Positions 1 to 8,202 of a stretch of 28,847 bases of DNA are shown here, in pieces; positions within the stretch are counted from its first letter, which is position 1; each line of letters opens with the position of its first letter. The stretch covers positions 1 to 28,847 of the forward strand of contig JADJQF010000024.1 in assembly GCA_016712885.1 (NCBI GenBank), given 5' to 3'. Under the pieces are notes generated by a model. The model did not search any database. It saw nothing but the letters and a program-made list of their open reading frames with translations, and was not told where the DNA came from. Position numbers and translations under genes: made by a program. The stretch is from Candidatus Flexicrinis proximus (GTDB lineage Bacteria; Chloroflexota; Anaerolineae; Aggregatilineales; Phototrophicaceae).

Positions 1-483
1 GCTGTTATCCGTTTCCTGCAAAAGGACCCGGCCAACATCACCCGCATACACGGCACGACCACCGGCGGCATGGCGCGCTACGGCCTGATGACGAACACGA
101 CGCCGCGCAGGTTGACGCCGTTCGCGCTGGAATGGATTGCAGCCTATACCGGCCCGGTCGCACCGCTCGACGATGTGACGACCTGGGGCAGTCCCGCGCC
201 CGTGCGTAAGCCCGCGCCGCAGTCTAACCCCATCGTTTCGATCCTCACGCAGATGGTGGCCGCGCCGCACACTTGGATACACGTCCACGCGCCCGCAATC
301 GACGCGCTATCGCCCGAGGCGTTTTGGCTGATGTGCTGGTTACAGCGGCACCGGGAATGTGTCACGTTGTCGGACATCGCGCTTAGTGTCGGATGGGCGC
401 ATGACGTGGTAGCAGACCGGCTCTCGCGGATTGCGGCGGCGGGGTACGCCGTGCCGGTGGTGTTGCACGCCGTGGGGGATTGA
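1..483 (+). CDS. Partial plus-strand gene, winged-helix-like C-terminus
   Basis: The reading frame is open from the first base of the window, so the gene probably begins outside it; an ATG at 70 is the first in-window start but has no convincing ribosome site. It ends with TGA at 481-483. I do not recognise a family. The last 45 residues or so (AFWLMCWLQRHRE followed by an amphipathic helix, a turn and another helix) look like a winged-helix or helix-turn-helix fold, which is a weak structural guess. It is the only credible plus-strand gene here and is convergent with the long minus-strand operon, with a hairpin between them. It may belong to a separate transcription unit of the phage or to flanking host DNA. 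Confidence 0.55.
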   Translation, partial: AVIRFLQKDPANITRIHGTTTGGMARYGLMTNTTPRRLTPFALEWIAAYTGPVAPLDDVTTWGSPAPVRKPAPQSNPIVSILTQMVAAPHTWIHVHAPAIDALSPEAFWLMCWLQRHRECVTLSDIALSVGWAHDVVADRLSRIAAAGYAVPVVLHAVGD

Positions 484-524
484 CCGCATACGTCCGCTAG
501 GACGCGAAGTGGACACATCTCACC

Positions 525-554
525 GCCCCCGGCACACGTCGGGGGCTTTCGTTT
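525..554 (+). terminator. Rho-independent-like hairpin after the plus-strand gene
   Basis: A perfect 7-bp GC-only stem (525-531 gcccccg with 540-546 cgggggc) and an 8-base loop is followed by a short T-rich tail on the plus strand. It sits 41 bases after the stop of the plus-strand gene and just beyond the last minus-strand ORF. The minus-strand side lacks a T tract, so it suits the plus-strand gene best, although the stem could also slow minus-strand transcripts. Confidence 0.55.
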
Positions 555-726
555 ACTCCGCTAACGCCGCCACGACCGCGCGCCCGTCCACCTCGAAAGC
601 GAAGCACGGATGCTGACCGAGATGCTCACCGTTCGCATCGGCGTCTGTCCCCTCAGCGTTAACTCGTAATCCGCCGCCGCGCTTCGCCACCATCATCAGA
701 AACCGTGCCGCGTAGCTTCTGCTCAT
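553..726 (-). CDS. Small 57-residue protein at the end of the late operon
   Basis: This short ORF starts with ATG at 726-724, overlapping the TGA of the preceding PKD-LamG gene in an ATGA junction like most gene pairs in this operon, and ends with TAA at 555-553. The product begins MSRSYAARFLMMVAKRGG and ends VDGRAVVAALAE. No domain or membrane segment is recognised. Translational coupling and the hairpin directly behind it support it as the last gene of the minus-strand transcription unit. The function is unknown. Confidence 0.5.
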   Translation of the reverse strand: MSRSYAARFLMMVAKRGGGLRVNAEGTDADANGEHLGQHPCFAFEVDGRAVVAALAE

Positions 727-1781
727 GACTGTATGCCTAGCCCCGATGCCGTGGCGATGGATTGTAATTGCGCCTCCGAGAGTGCGCTCTCGAATAGCAT
801 AATATCATCGCAGGCTAACGAGGTGGCAGATAACGTCGCCATAATCTCTGATTTGAAGGTGATTGCAGAGGCCGCCGTTATCGGTCCTGTAAACGTCCCT
901 GTCGTTGATACCGATACATTCGACAATGCGCCGTTTGCAGAGTGATATAGTTTTAGTGCTTGCCCTGACGTACCGACAAGCGCGACCATATTCCACTTAT
1001 TCGGCTGTATACATCCGGCATTACTTGACACCATCGCAGCACCATTGTCAGCGAACCCGGAAAGCTCCCCGACTTCGGTATGTAGCAAGCTAACGCTAAC
1101 GGCGTCTCCCTCAAAACCGTTTTCGTCGCCAAAGATATTCGCTACATATAGAGAGGCGCCCGGCTTGTAGATAACTACGCAAGTAAACGCGCTAGCGTCA
1201 ATCGCGGGGATGGTTATAAAGTCGGCTATATTGTCGAATAGAACCGCCTCGCTTGCGCCTCGCAGGCCGCTTTGTGCATAGGTGATGCCCGTACCCGTGC
1301 CATCGTTCGCAGCGCCTCCGCTGCCCGCATTATCTAGTGTCCCCGACGCCTCTGTGAGTTTTAGCCAAATCGTAGGTGCGAGGGCGGTCACAACATCGTC
1401 GAATGTCGCACCTAACCCGCCGCCTAAAACTGTCAGGAGTAATGTTGCTGCGCTCATCTCGCCTTCCTCGTTTGCTATGGTCAGAGTGACGCAATACGTC
1501 CCTGCCGTGGTATAGACGTGTGTCGGATGTTGTGCGGTAGAAGTCAGACCATCGCCAAACGACCATACGCGACTATGACCGCCGGTAGAAGTATCGGTAA
1601 ACGTCGCATTTAGTCCGTCTAGCGTATGCGTGAAACTTGCGACTGGAACCGGCGGCGGGGCATCGGATAAGGCCAGCGTCACAATCTCAGCCATGGCTAA
1701 TGCCGCTTGCTTTTGCGCCGGGGTGAGTAAGGCCACGAAACCGGCAATCGCCTGCACAAGCGCGTTGTTGTCATTCAGCAT
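723..1781 (-). CDS. PKD plus LamG-like (concanavalin-fold) surface protein
   Basis: The product has 352 residues. After an N-terminal helix (about 1-40) comes a PKD domain (about 47-118) with the hallmark WSFGDG at 73-78 and the closing pattern around HVYTTAGTYCVTLT. The remainder (about 136-350) resembles a LamG / concanavalin-A-like jelly roll with the usual ending SEAQLQSIATASG. Such pairs bind glycans or decorate phage tails and capsids. There is no signal peptide, which fits a virion component assembled in the cytoplasm. The start has a strong ribosome site (gaggggtaag just before ATG). Its place after the tail-fibre genes suggests a receptor-binding or host-surface adhesion role; that is inference. 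Confidence 0.8.
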   Translation of the reverse strand: MLNDNNALVQAIAGFVALLTPAQKQAALAMAEIVTLALSDAPPPVPVASFTHTLDGLNATFTDTSTGGHSRVWSFGDGLTSTAQHPTHVYTTAGTYCVTLTIANEEGEMSAATLLLTVLGGGLGATFDDVVTALAPTIWLKLTEASGTLDNAGSGGAANDGTGTGITYAQSGLRGASEAVLFDNIADFITIPAIDASAFTCVVIYKPGASLYVANIFGDENGFEGDAVSVSLLHTEVGELSGFADNGAAMVSSNAGCIQPNKWNMVALVGTSGQALKLYHSANGALSNVSVSTTGTFTGPITAASAITFKSEIMATLSATSLACDDIMLFESALSEAQLQSIATASGLGIQS

Positions 1782-1782
1782 C

Positions 1783-2274
1783 TTACCCCTCGCTTCCGGG
1801 TAGAATGTTGGTCGTGTAGGTCGTGCTTACCGATGTTGCCGTCGGCGTAACCGTCGGGGTGATCGGGATAATACCGGCGCGTTCCAGTTCCGTCCGTAGC
1901 CGTGCGACCGCCATGTCATCATCGGTGCGCGGGGTAAGTTTGGTCAGGAATTCCGCGATTGCTAAGACGATGGGCGCAAACTTCCAGATACCCAGTCCCA
2001 CCACTACCGCGCCGCCGGTCGTATTGACGACGCCTAGAATAACGCTCACCAGCGCCTCTAACGCGATGGCGTAGGCGTCACCACCTTCTGCGGGCGGTTC
2101 GTTCACTGCCGGGGCTTGTGGCGCTAAATCCGGCGTAGCCTGTGCATTCAGCCACGCAATCGGCGTCTCGGTAGTCCAGTCGGTTGGGAGCGCGGTATTG
2201 TCCTGCGCGGTCGCTATCGATGTCAGGCCGATAACGCAGATGGCGATTGCGATAACTTGGGATATGTGGCGCAT
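1783..2274 (-). CDS. Exported membrane protein, holin-like candidate
   Basis: The product has 163 residues. Residues 1-23 form a signal peptide or first membrane helix (ending IATAQ). A hydrophobic stretch at about 69-110 could form one long or two short membrane helices, followed by a charged segment (TPRTDDDMAVARLRTEL) and a Thr/Pro-rich tail. It lies between another signal-bearing membrane protein and the PKD-LamG gene, two bases from the next start and with an aaagg ribosome site. Late position, small size and membrane topology make a lysis role (holin type) possible, but no family is recognised and no endolysin sits beside it. A surface-exposed accessory protein is the alternative. Confidence 0.6.
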   Translation of the reverse strand: MRHISQVIAIAICVIGLTSIATAQDNTALPTDWTTETPIAWLNAQATPDLAPQAPAVNEPPAEGGDAYAIALEALVSVILGVVNTTGGAVVVGLGIWKFAPIVLAIAEFLTKLTPRTDDDMAVARLRTELERAGIIPITPTVTPTATSVSTTYTTNILPGSEG

Positions 2275-2276
2275 GG

Positions 2277-3083
2277 TTAACCTTTCGCCTGAGGGTCGTC
2301 AGGGTCAGTAATCAGCTTATCGGTGCCGTCAGTGTCGGGCGGCGGGGTGAGTTGTCCGGTAACGGGTCGGGCATCGATGGTAACAGTTTGCAGACCGGCG
2401 TGATGTGGCGTCACGGTAATCGACTGCATACGACTGAACAGCGGTTCCAGGTACTTGGGCAGTTCCTCGGCAAAGGTACGGGCAAACGTCGCGCTAAATT
2501 CCTTCTGCCCTTCGACGATGCTCTTTCCTAGTGCTTCGGCTAGCCCGCGCATATTGGCGGCGCTGTCGATACTGATTTGCTCCTGTACCGACTTATAGCG
2601 TTCCTCTGCCCGCTTGCCTGCAATCTCTAGCGCCGCCCGTAGGGTAGTTTCGCGCGACTTGGCTTCCTGTTCATGTTCTATCAGCAGTTCGTTGTTGCGC
2701 GTGATAACGTTGGTCATTACCCCGACGGAGTGCTGAATGCGCCGCTTGTATTCGTCGTCACGTTCGCTGATGCCCCGTAGGTCTGTAATCCACTGCGAAC
2801 GTGCCACGGCATGCCCCTTCTCGACTTCGATCCGGCGCGCCCATTCTTCGTTACGGGCTTTGCGTTCGGCGCGCCTATCCCATACGCCGCCGCCGAAGTA
2901 GATAATGCTGATAAGGACAAGCCCGATAAGTGCTAATCCCAACGGGTCAACCCTGGTACTGGCGTCGGTTAACCCGTCAACCATCGTGCCTACGCCCTGC
3001 GCGGTTGAGATGTCAATAGAGCCAAGCATGAGAAAGCTGGTTAGTGTGATGAGTGATGCTCTTGCTATTCCTTTCTTCGTCAT
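2277..3083 (-). CDS. Membrane-anchored coiled-coil protein
   Basis: The product has 268 residues. An N-terminal signal-like helix (1-28, ending DISTAQ) is followed by a second membrane segment (about 47-66) and a long charged coiled coil (about 70-180, rich in Arg, Glu, Lys and Ala), then a Pro/Asp-rich tail. The layout of membrane anchor plus coiled coil resembles spanins or phage membrane-tethered scaffolds, without a recognised family. The start has an aaaggg site five bases upstream. The gene is separated from the SGNH gene by 33 bases containing a small stem-loop. A role in lysis or envelope modification is inferred only from topology and position. Confidence 0.6.
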   Translation of the reverse strand: MTKKGIARASLITLTSFLMLGSIDISTAQGVGTMVDGLTDASTRVDPLGLALIGLVLISIIYFGGGVWDRRAERKARNEEWARRIEVEKGHAVARSQWITDLRGISERDDEYKRRIQHSVGVMTNVITRNNELLIEHEQEAKSRETTLRAALEIAGKRAEERYKSVQEQISIDSAANMRGLAEALGKSIVEGQKEFSATFARTFAEELPKYLEPLFSRMQSITVTPHHAGLQTVTIDARPVTGQLTPPPDTDGTDKLITDPDDPQAKG

Positions 3084-3116
3084 ACGGTCCCTTTCGACGC
3101 ATCCGGCGTCTTAGTT

Positions 3117-3920
3117 TCAAGTACAGTTCCGTTCGTCTAGCCATTCATCAAGGATGGGCAGGATGTACTCTGCAATTTGACGGTTACCTTCACTGTCTGC
3201 ATGGGCATCGGTAGGACTGATGCGAGATGTAAAATACGGTATCAGCGCCGCGCCGTATTCGTCCCTGACAATAGTACCATAGTTCCCGTCGTCTAAGGCG
3301 ATAATCAGCGTATCAGGGCGCGCCGCAATCGCTTCGTACAGCGGCCTTACAGCATCGGTAATCGGTGCGGTCGTGTAACCGGCCCGCGCGCCGTAGATGA
3401 CTTGTAACGTGTGACCGAGATACGAACGTATAGATCCGGTCGCACGGTCGCTGTAACGCACCGGCGTGCCGGGGTCATTCGAGATGGTAAGCCAAACTAT
3501 GCAGCCATCTACTTCGTCGATTAGCGGCGCGATATTTTCGACGTTGTAACCGCTTCTGCCGGTGTTCAGCGCGTCAATCCGCAGGGCCGATGCTACCCGG
3601 CTCACCCATACGTCGCCATCGTCTACGCCATAACCGAAGGTCTGGCTATCCCCCACGAACGTGACGCGCGCCCCGCCCCGAAAGCGGCCCGGCGTGTAGC
3701 GGTTGCCATCGGCGTCGATCGTGATGGCGAAGCGTCCGCCGATGGCGAAGCGGCCCGGCACATGCGCGTAGCCGGTCGGGTCGTCGATGCGTGTGTTCCA
3801 CAGATAGGCCACATCGTCGAAGTAGACGACGCCCATCGGGTCGAATATCCGGCACAGCAGTTCCAGCGCGGCGATAGTCGCCAGAGTCATGAGTAAAACA
3901 GTGCGGAGTCGTTTCATCAT
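3117..3920 (-). CDS. SGNH/GDSL-type hydrolase with N-terminal membrane anchor
   Basis: The product has 267 residues. Residues 7-25 form a hydrophobic signal anchor. The SGNH blocks are in order: block I GDSQTFG with nucleophile Ser about 92; a block II glycine in NTGRSG about 119-124; block III Asn in ISND about 148; and block V DAH at 238-240 before SEGN. All four catalytic positions are therefore present, predicting an esterase or deacetylase acting on envelope or capsule carbohydrate esters. I choose the ATG at 3920 over a GTG-type upstream start because it overlaps the previous TGA as ATGA and follows aaaggcgac. It sits between fibre and membrane proteins, suggesting modification of host surface sugars. 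Confidence 0.8.
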   Translation of the reverse strand: MMKRLRTVLLMTLATIAALELLCRIFDPMGVVYFDDVAYLWNTRIDDPTGYAHVPGRFAIGGRFAITIDADGNRYTPGRFRGGARVTFVGDSQTFGYGVDDGDVWVSRVASALRIDALNTGRSGYNVENIAPLIDEVDGCIVWLTISNDPGTPVRYSDRATGSIRSYLGHTLQVIYGARAGYTTAPITDAVRPLYEAIAARPDTLIIALDDGNYGTIVRDEYGAALIPYFTSRISPTDAHADSEGNRQIAEYILPILDEWLDERNCT

Positions 3921-5719
3921 GTCGCCTTTGTCATGGCGGTAAACCACCAGTTACTGCCGTCCGACAGCACCAGATAGACGTTCGTGCCCGCGCCGTTGTC
4001 GTTGACCGCCGCGTGGAATCCCGCTCCGACGGTCGCCGGGGTGCCGAAAGCGCTGTCCAGTTCGGCGTCGGTCGGCGGGTTGCTGACATTCGACGTATCT
4101 ACCGCCAGCACGCCGCTGCCCCCCGTGACCGCCGTCACCAGCGCCCGCTCCTTATAGCCAATGACCGTCATCTGCGACCCGATGGCGAAGTTATCGGTCG
4201 AATACCCGTCGGGCTGGAACTGGATTTGATTGATGGCCGCCGTGTCTTCCCAGACCATCGTGCGCTTGGAGACGTACACGTTGTCTGCGGCGAACTCGGA
4301 ATGGTTTTCGATCCGGAAGATTTTGCGGTAGGAGGTCGAGTCGTAGTCGGTCACGTAGACATAGACGTAGCCGAATCCGCTGGCGGGGGAGGACGCCGCG
4401 CTGGCCGCCGCAAGGTTCGGGTTTGCGCCTTCCGAGAAGTCGCCGCTTGCGTTGCCGCCCGTCGTCACCTGGAAATGGTATTTAGCGTCGTTGGCGCTGG
4501 TCTCGCCGTTGATGTAGAAGCGCGTCGCGTCGCTGGTGGCCGTCACCGAGCTGCGGACGCGGAAGATGAATTTGAGCATCTTATAGCCGGTCGGGATGCT
4601 CGAATAATCGAAGCGTCCGGCGCTGCCCAACGTCACGTCCTGGATAACCTCGCCTAGCCAGAGGTCGGTGGTCGTGACCGAGAGCGGCGTTCCGCCCCCA
4701 ACCGTCACGAATTCCAGACCGTCCTCTGTGCCATTGACAGCCACGACTTTACCCGCATCGCCGGTATACGCCGCAGGAACGTCGGTCAGATCGGTAAATG
4801 CTGATGCCCCGCCGCCTGCGCCGATTTCGACCCAGCCCGCGCCATCGTACAAATACAGCGCGTCCAGGTCGCTATCGTAGACGCCTAGTCCCACGACCGG
4901 CGTGCCGATGGCGGTGCGCTGCGCCGTCGTCATGACAGGATAAGGTATCGCGCCCTTGCCGGTGCTGACGACATGCACCTTTGCAGCGGCGTTGGGGCTT
5001 CCAGTGCCGATGCCGATGTTATCCGCGCTGGCGTCCATAAACATCAGGTTCGTGTCGCTGTCGCCTTCCCAGCGCGCATCGACGTTGCCGCCCGCTTCGT
5101 TGTGGATATAGGCGCCGGTGTTTTCCAGCGTCGTGAATTTGCCCGCCGCCGGGGTTGTGCCGCCGATCGCGGGCGGGGTCGTCAGCGCCGTGGTGAGGTC
5201 GGATGATCCTATTGTGCCAACCGTCACCACCGCGCCCGCCGATGACTGTTTCAGGTATTGGCCGGTGCCACCGGTGGCTGATAAGTCGGCCTCGGTGCCG
5301 CCGCGCTCTAATAGCAGTTCGCCCGTGCCGATAGCCGCCGCGTCCAATACGCCGCCGTTTAGCGCGTCCTGATGGTCATGCACGCCGATGGTTTGCGCCG
5401 GGTCTGCCCCGCCTAACTGTTCGAACCCTACTACGCGGTCAATACTGGCGATATACAGCGTGCCGTCGCGCTCACGTTCTAAGCGGACTGCCAGACCATC
5501 CCGCAGAAACGCGCGGATACCCGGCGCAATCTTGACTGCCGTATATTCGGCATTATCGTTGATCCTCACGCTGCACCAGCCGACGCCATGCGAGGTCTCC
5601 GCCGGGGTTGTGCCATCGTCTGCTACATAGACATACCCCATGCGCGGCTCTTCCAATACCGTGCCGAGACTGCCTTTAAGCAGGGCGTTGATGCGTTGCT
5701 CGTCTAGTTTTATACTCAT
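3917..5719 (-). CDS. Tail fibre / virion structural protein
   Basis: The product has about 600 residues. The N-terminal 120 residues form a likely virion-attachment region. The middle contains phrases common in phage fibres: a GTIGSSDLTTAL segment, NIGIGTGSPNAAAKVHV, then VGLGVYDSDLDALYLYDGAGW and AFTDLTDVPAAYTGDAGK. The C-terminal part is rich in beta-forming Ser, Thr, Tyr and Gly and may be the host-contact head. There is no signal peptide. The ATG at 5719 overlaps the TGA of the upstream gene as ATGA and is preferred to a GTG at 5743. Family membership is inferred from composition and repeated fibre-type motifs rather than one defined domain. Confidence 0.75.
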   Translation of the reverse strand: MSIKLDEQRINALLKGSLGTVLEEPRMGYVYVADDGTTPAETSHGVGWCSVRINDNAEYTAVKIAPGIRAFLRDGLAVRLERERDGTLYIASIDRVVGFEQLGGADPAQTIGVHDHQDALNGGVLDAAAIGTGELLLERGGTEADLSATGGTGQYLKQSSAGAVVTVGTIGSSDLTTALTTPPAIGGTTPAAGKFTTLENTGAYIHNEAGGNVDARWEGDSDTNLMFMDASADNIGIGTGSPNAAAKVHVVSTGKGAIPYPVMTTAQRTAIGTPVVGLGVYDSDLDALYLYDGAGWVEIGAGGGASAFTDLTDVPAAYTGDAGKVVAVNGTEDGLEFVTVGGGTPLSVTTTDLWLGEVIQDVTLGSAGRFDYSSIPTGYKMLKFIFRVRSSVTATSDATRFYINGETSANDAKYHFQVTTGGNASGDFSEGANPNLAAASAASSPASGFGYVYVYVTDYDSTSYRKIFRIENHSEFAADNVYVSKRTMVWEDTAAINQIQFQPDGYSTDNFAIGSQMTVIGYKERALVTAVTGGSGVLAVDTSNVSNPPTDAELDSAFGTPATVGAGFHAAVNDNGAGTNVYLVLSDGSNWWFTAMTKAT

Positions 5720-6228
5720 ATCGGTGCCGTCTCCGCAAAGCACACACGAACCTTCGTAATCGTGACCGTGCCGCCGGGGTCACTGGCGGGGATTGACTTG
5801 CGGTATCCGGCGCGGGCATAGACCTTCATGCCATCGTACATGACCGATGATCCCGTCCATACGTAAACGTTATCGGTTCCCGCCGAGAGTGCCGTCGTCT
5901 GGAATATGGATTGCGCGCCACTGCCGACACGGTCGCGTACCTGTAGCAACTTCTCGCCCGCCCCGAGTGTCGCTGTATAGGTAATCTCGATTCGGATCAC
6001 TGTCCAGCCGCCCGGCGCGTTAGACCACGAGCGCTTGATATAGGCGCTGTTCTCTCGCACATAGCCAAACGAGATGAGGACGCTTGACCAGCCGGCGCTA
6101 TAGGTCGCGCTGCCTGTCGAGTTCACTACCCAGGACTCGGTGCCGCCGGTAAAGTCGTGTATGAACCCATCCGCACCAGTAACGCCGGTTAGCGTTTCGC
6201 AGCTGTCGAGTTCGTCACCAGGGGTCAC
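5716..6228 (-). CDS. Tail-associated structural protein, start uncertain
   Basis: From the first standard start (GTG at 6228) the product has 170 residues, beta-rich with many Gly, Ser, Thr and aromatic residues, as expected for a carbohydrate-binding-like virion domain; no family is named. The frame stays open upstream to the end of the previous gene, encoding a plausible beginning (VKKRVVISAIPETKGK) from a GTA codon at 6336-6334 that overlaps the previous TAA. Extension to 6336 would give 206 residues and the same kind of tight junction as its neighbours, but GTA is not a normal start. The real start is therefore probably upstream of 6228 and altered in this sequence. Confidence 0.65.
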   Translation of the reverse strand: MTPGDELDSCETLTGVTGADGFIHDFTGGTESWVVNSTGSATYSAGWSSVLISFGYVRENSAYIKRSWSNAPGGWTVIRIEITYTATLGAGEKLLQVRDRVGSGAQSIFQTTALSAGTDNVYVWTGSSVMYDGMKVYARAGYRKSIPASDPGGTVTITKVRVCFAETAPI

Positions 6229-6332
6229 GTTTGCCTCAACCGGCCCGAGGATCGCACCGGTGGCTTTCGTCGGCAGAAGCGGCGCGGCCTTCCCCTTCGT
6301 CTCTGGAATAGCTGAGATGACTACCCGCTTCT

Positions 6333-7490
6333 TTACGCCCGCGGGGTGTATTCATAGGTGCGTGTTACCGTGTTCGGTAGCCAGCGGCGGGTTGTGCTGA
6401 ATGTCGTGTCATCTAATGGCACGTAGCTATCAATGCTGAACTTGTGCCATTCCATCAGGGCCGGGTCTGCTACATCCCGGTTGCCGAGTGCCACGAATGT
6501 AAAGTCAGTAATGGCGCGGTTGCGGTACTGGTACTCATGTCCGACGCGCTCCTGTATGTCGGCCTGATCGCTGCCGATAAACCCGGGCATTGTGGCGCTG
6601 GTATCCAGCCCCTGCGAAGCGGCCAGGTATCCGGCCTGCGCCCGATAAACCAACGGCGATAGGGCGGTCCCTGCCACTGCGCCGGCACCGGTTAGCTGGC
6701 CTACCTTATAGATCGGGTCACGCCGGTAATCTACCCCGCCATCAATGTCCGACGCGCTCCAGGTCCAGACCGTCGCCAGTGCATTCCGGTAGGTATCATC
6801 TTCGTGTGAACCACTGCGGCGCGCATAAATGGCACCGCTAGCGACACTGCCGATATTCCCGCCGGTGACACGCTGCATTAGCTGCTGAAACCCGTTGAGG
6901 ATCGATCCTTTATCGAATTCGGCATACGGGATTTGAGCGCCGCGCACGTCCTCAAAATACAGATCGTACAGGCGCGGTACTTCTGTCGAGTACACCAGCG
7001 AAATGTACATCATCCCGCCTACATCCAATAAGTCGGGATGTACTTCGTACCATTCGACCGGGGTAGTTGACCGCCGGAATACCTGTGTCGGGATGGGCAG
7101 ACTGGCGCAATAGGTCATGACGCTTTCGAACTTGACTACCCACGTTTGCACGCCGTAGGGGTCAACCGCTACCCGTTCATAAGAGCGCAGATGGCCGGTC
7201 ACTTCGTAGACAAGCCCGGCAGTCGGTGTGCCTTCCGTCGCGTAGCCATCTGCGCTGTATTTGGCCGTCTCTTGCATCAGGCAGAAGGCACCGGGGTACA
7301 GATAGGTTAGGAGTGTCGTCTCGTCGCCGGCGTCACACTTGATTTCAGCAGTGATGGTACAGCCTACGCGGTCCTGCACAACCTCGCGGACCTGCACATT
7401 GAACAGGTCGCTAAAGGCCGGGTTATCCCCATCGGGGCCGTCGGTCACGAAGATATAGCGGAATGCGTTGTAATCGTCGGTCTCTTCCAC
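6333..7490 (-). CDS. Tail tip/hub-like protein, C-terminal part (frame-shifted from upstream ORF)
   Basis: This 385-residue frame has only a GTG start inside coding sequence of the upstream ORF and no ribosome site. Its first residues (GVEETDDYNAFRYIFVTD) read as the natural continuation of the upstream protein, whose own tail in this overlap is Arg-rich nonsense. Joined, positions 8199 to 6333 give about 621 residues with exactly one extra base. The segment looks like a large virion protein (long beta-rich stretches, ending TVTRTYEYTPRA). Its position after the tape measure suggests a tail-tip, hub or Tal-like role, which is inference from order only. Confidence 0.65.
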   Translation of the reverse strand: MEETDDYNAFRYIFVTDGPDGDNPAFSDLFNVQVREVVQDRVGCTITAEIKCDAGDETTLLTYLYPGAFCLMQETAKYSADGYATEGTPTAGLVYEVTGHLRSYERVAVDPYGVQTWVVKFESVMTYCASLPIPTQVFRRSTTPVEWYEVHPDLLDVGGMMYISLVYSTEVPRLYDLYFEDVRGAQIPYAEFDKGSILNGFQQLMQRVTGGNIGSVASGAIYARRSGSHEDDTYRNALATVWTWSASDIDGGVDYRRDPIYKVGQLTGAGAVAGTALSPLVYRAQAGYLAASQGLDTSATMPGFIGSDQADIQERVGHEYQYRNRAITDFTFVALGNRDVADPALMEWHKFSIDSYVPLDDTTFSTTRRWLPNTVTRTYEYTPRA

Positions 7491-8199
7491 ACCGCCGGTG
7501 CGTGATCGACTGTAGGCGCATGATGTAGTTACCCGCCGGGGCGGTATAGGTCACACTGGCTGATGTTGACGTGCCGACGGTCTGTGTCCAGGTAGAGGGT
7601 TCCGCCCATACACGAGATAAGGCGTCCCCTGCGAAGTCGTAGGAATTGTCGGTAAACGAGAGGGTAGCCTCTGCCCCCTCCACTACCCTCGAATGGCGGT
7701 GCGTGCCGAAACGCGCATGAGGATATGGGTATTGGGACTGCGGATAACTATCGTCGTGTTCAATGTCATCGCGCTTATACAGCACGCCGTCCTCGTCTAT
7801 ATAGGAAAGCATCGCAGACGGCACAATCGCGCTGTAGACTTTCACGTCGTAGTTATCCGCGATGGTCTGCCCGAACTGCTGCGCTGTGCCGGTATCGCCT
7901 TCCCGCATGGCCGCAATCGGGATGGTCGTGCTAGTCGGTACACGGCGTGATACGCCCTCGAATACCATTACGCCGCCGGTGTCAAACACCCTGACCACCT
8001 GCCCGCGCCGGGTTGCAGATAACCAGTTAGCCGAGGTGGTATCCACCGTGAGCGTATTCACCCGTTCGTTAAAATCAGGCGTGCCGTTCACTTTGGCGGT
8101 TGCCACTTCGACTAACGGAAATACATTGAAGTAGATAGGGTCAACCGCTGCCCCGGCCCGCCGGATAATGTTGCCGTTGTCAGTGCTAATCGCTGGCAT
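7423..8199 (-). CDS. Tail tip/hub-like protein, N-terminal part with PKD-like domain
   Basis: The ATG at 8199 opens a frame whose first 230 residues or so are sound: an N-terminal domain (about 1-165) followed by a PKD-like segment containing GAEATLSFTDNSYDFAGD and VTYTAPAGNYIMRLQ. The tail after this becomes THRRCGRDRRLQ and similar Arg-rich residues, the signature of reading the neighbouring frame out of register. The correct continuation is the frame ending at 6333, reached by dropping one base near 7500-7525. It starts three bases after the stop of the 151-residue gene. I treat this and the next frame as one gene interrupted by a one-base insertion. Confidence 0.65.
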   Translation of the reverse strand: MPAISTDNGNIIRRAGAAVDPIYFNVFPLVEVATAKVNGTPDFNERVNTLTVDTTSANWLSATRRGQVVRVFDTGGVMVFEGVSRRVPTSTTIPIAAMREGDTGTAQQFGQTIADNYDVKVYSAIVPSAMLSYIDEDGVLYKRDDIEHDDSYPQSQYPYPHARFGTHRHSRVVEGAEATLSFTDNSYDFAGDALSRVWAEPSTWTQTVGTSTSASVTYTAPAGNYIMRLQSITHRRCGRDRRLQRIPLYLRDRRPRWG

Positions 8200-8202
8200 G
8201 GG

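Noticed and set aside
144..518. Minus-strand frame opposite the plus-strand gene
   Set aside because: It has an unnatural Cys/Thr/Ser composition and no coupling to the operon; the plus frame is more protein-like.
4013..4657. Plus-strand frame of 214 codons inside the tail fibre gene
   Set aside because: It is antisense to a well-supported minus-strand gene, Arg/Ala/Val-rich, and has no ribosome site.
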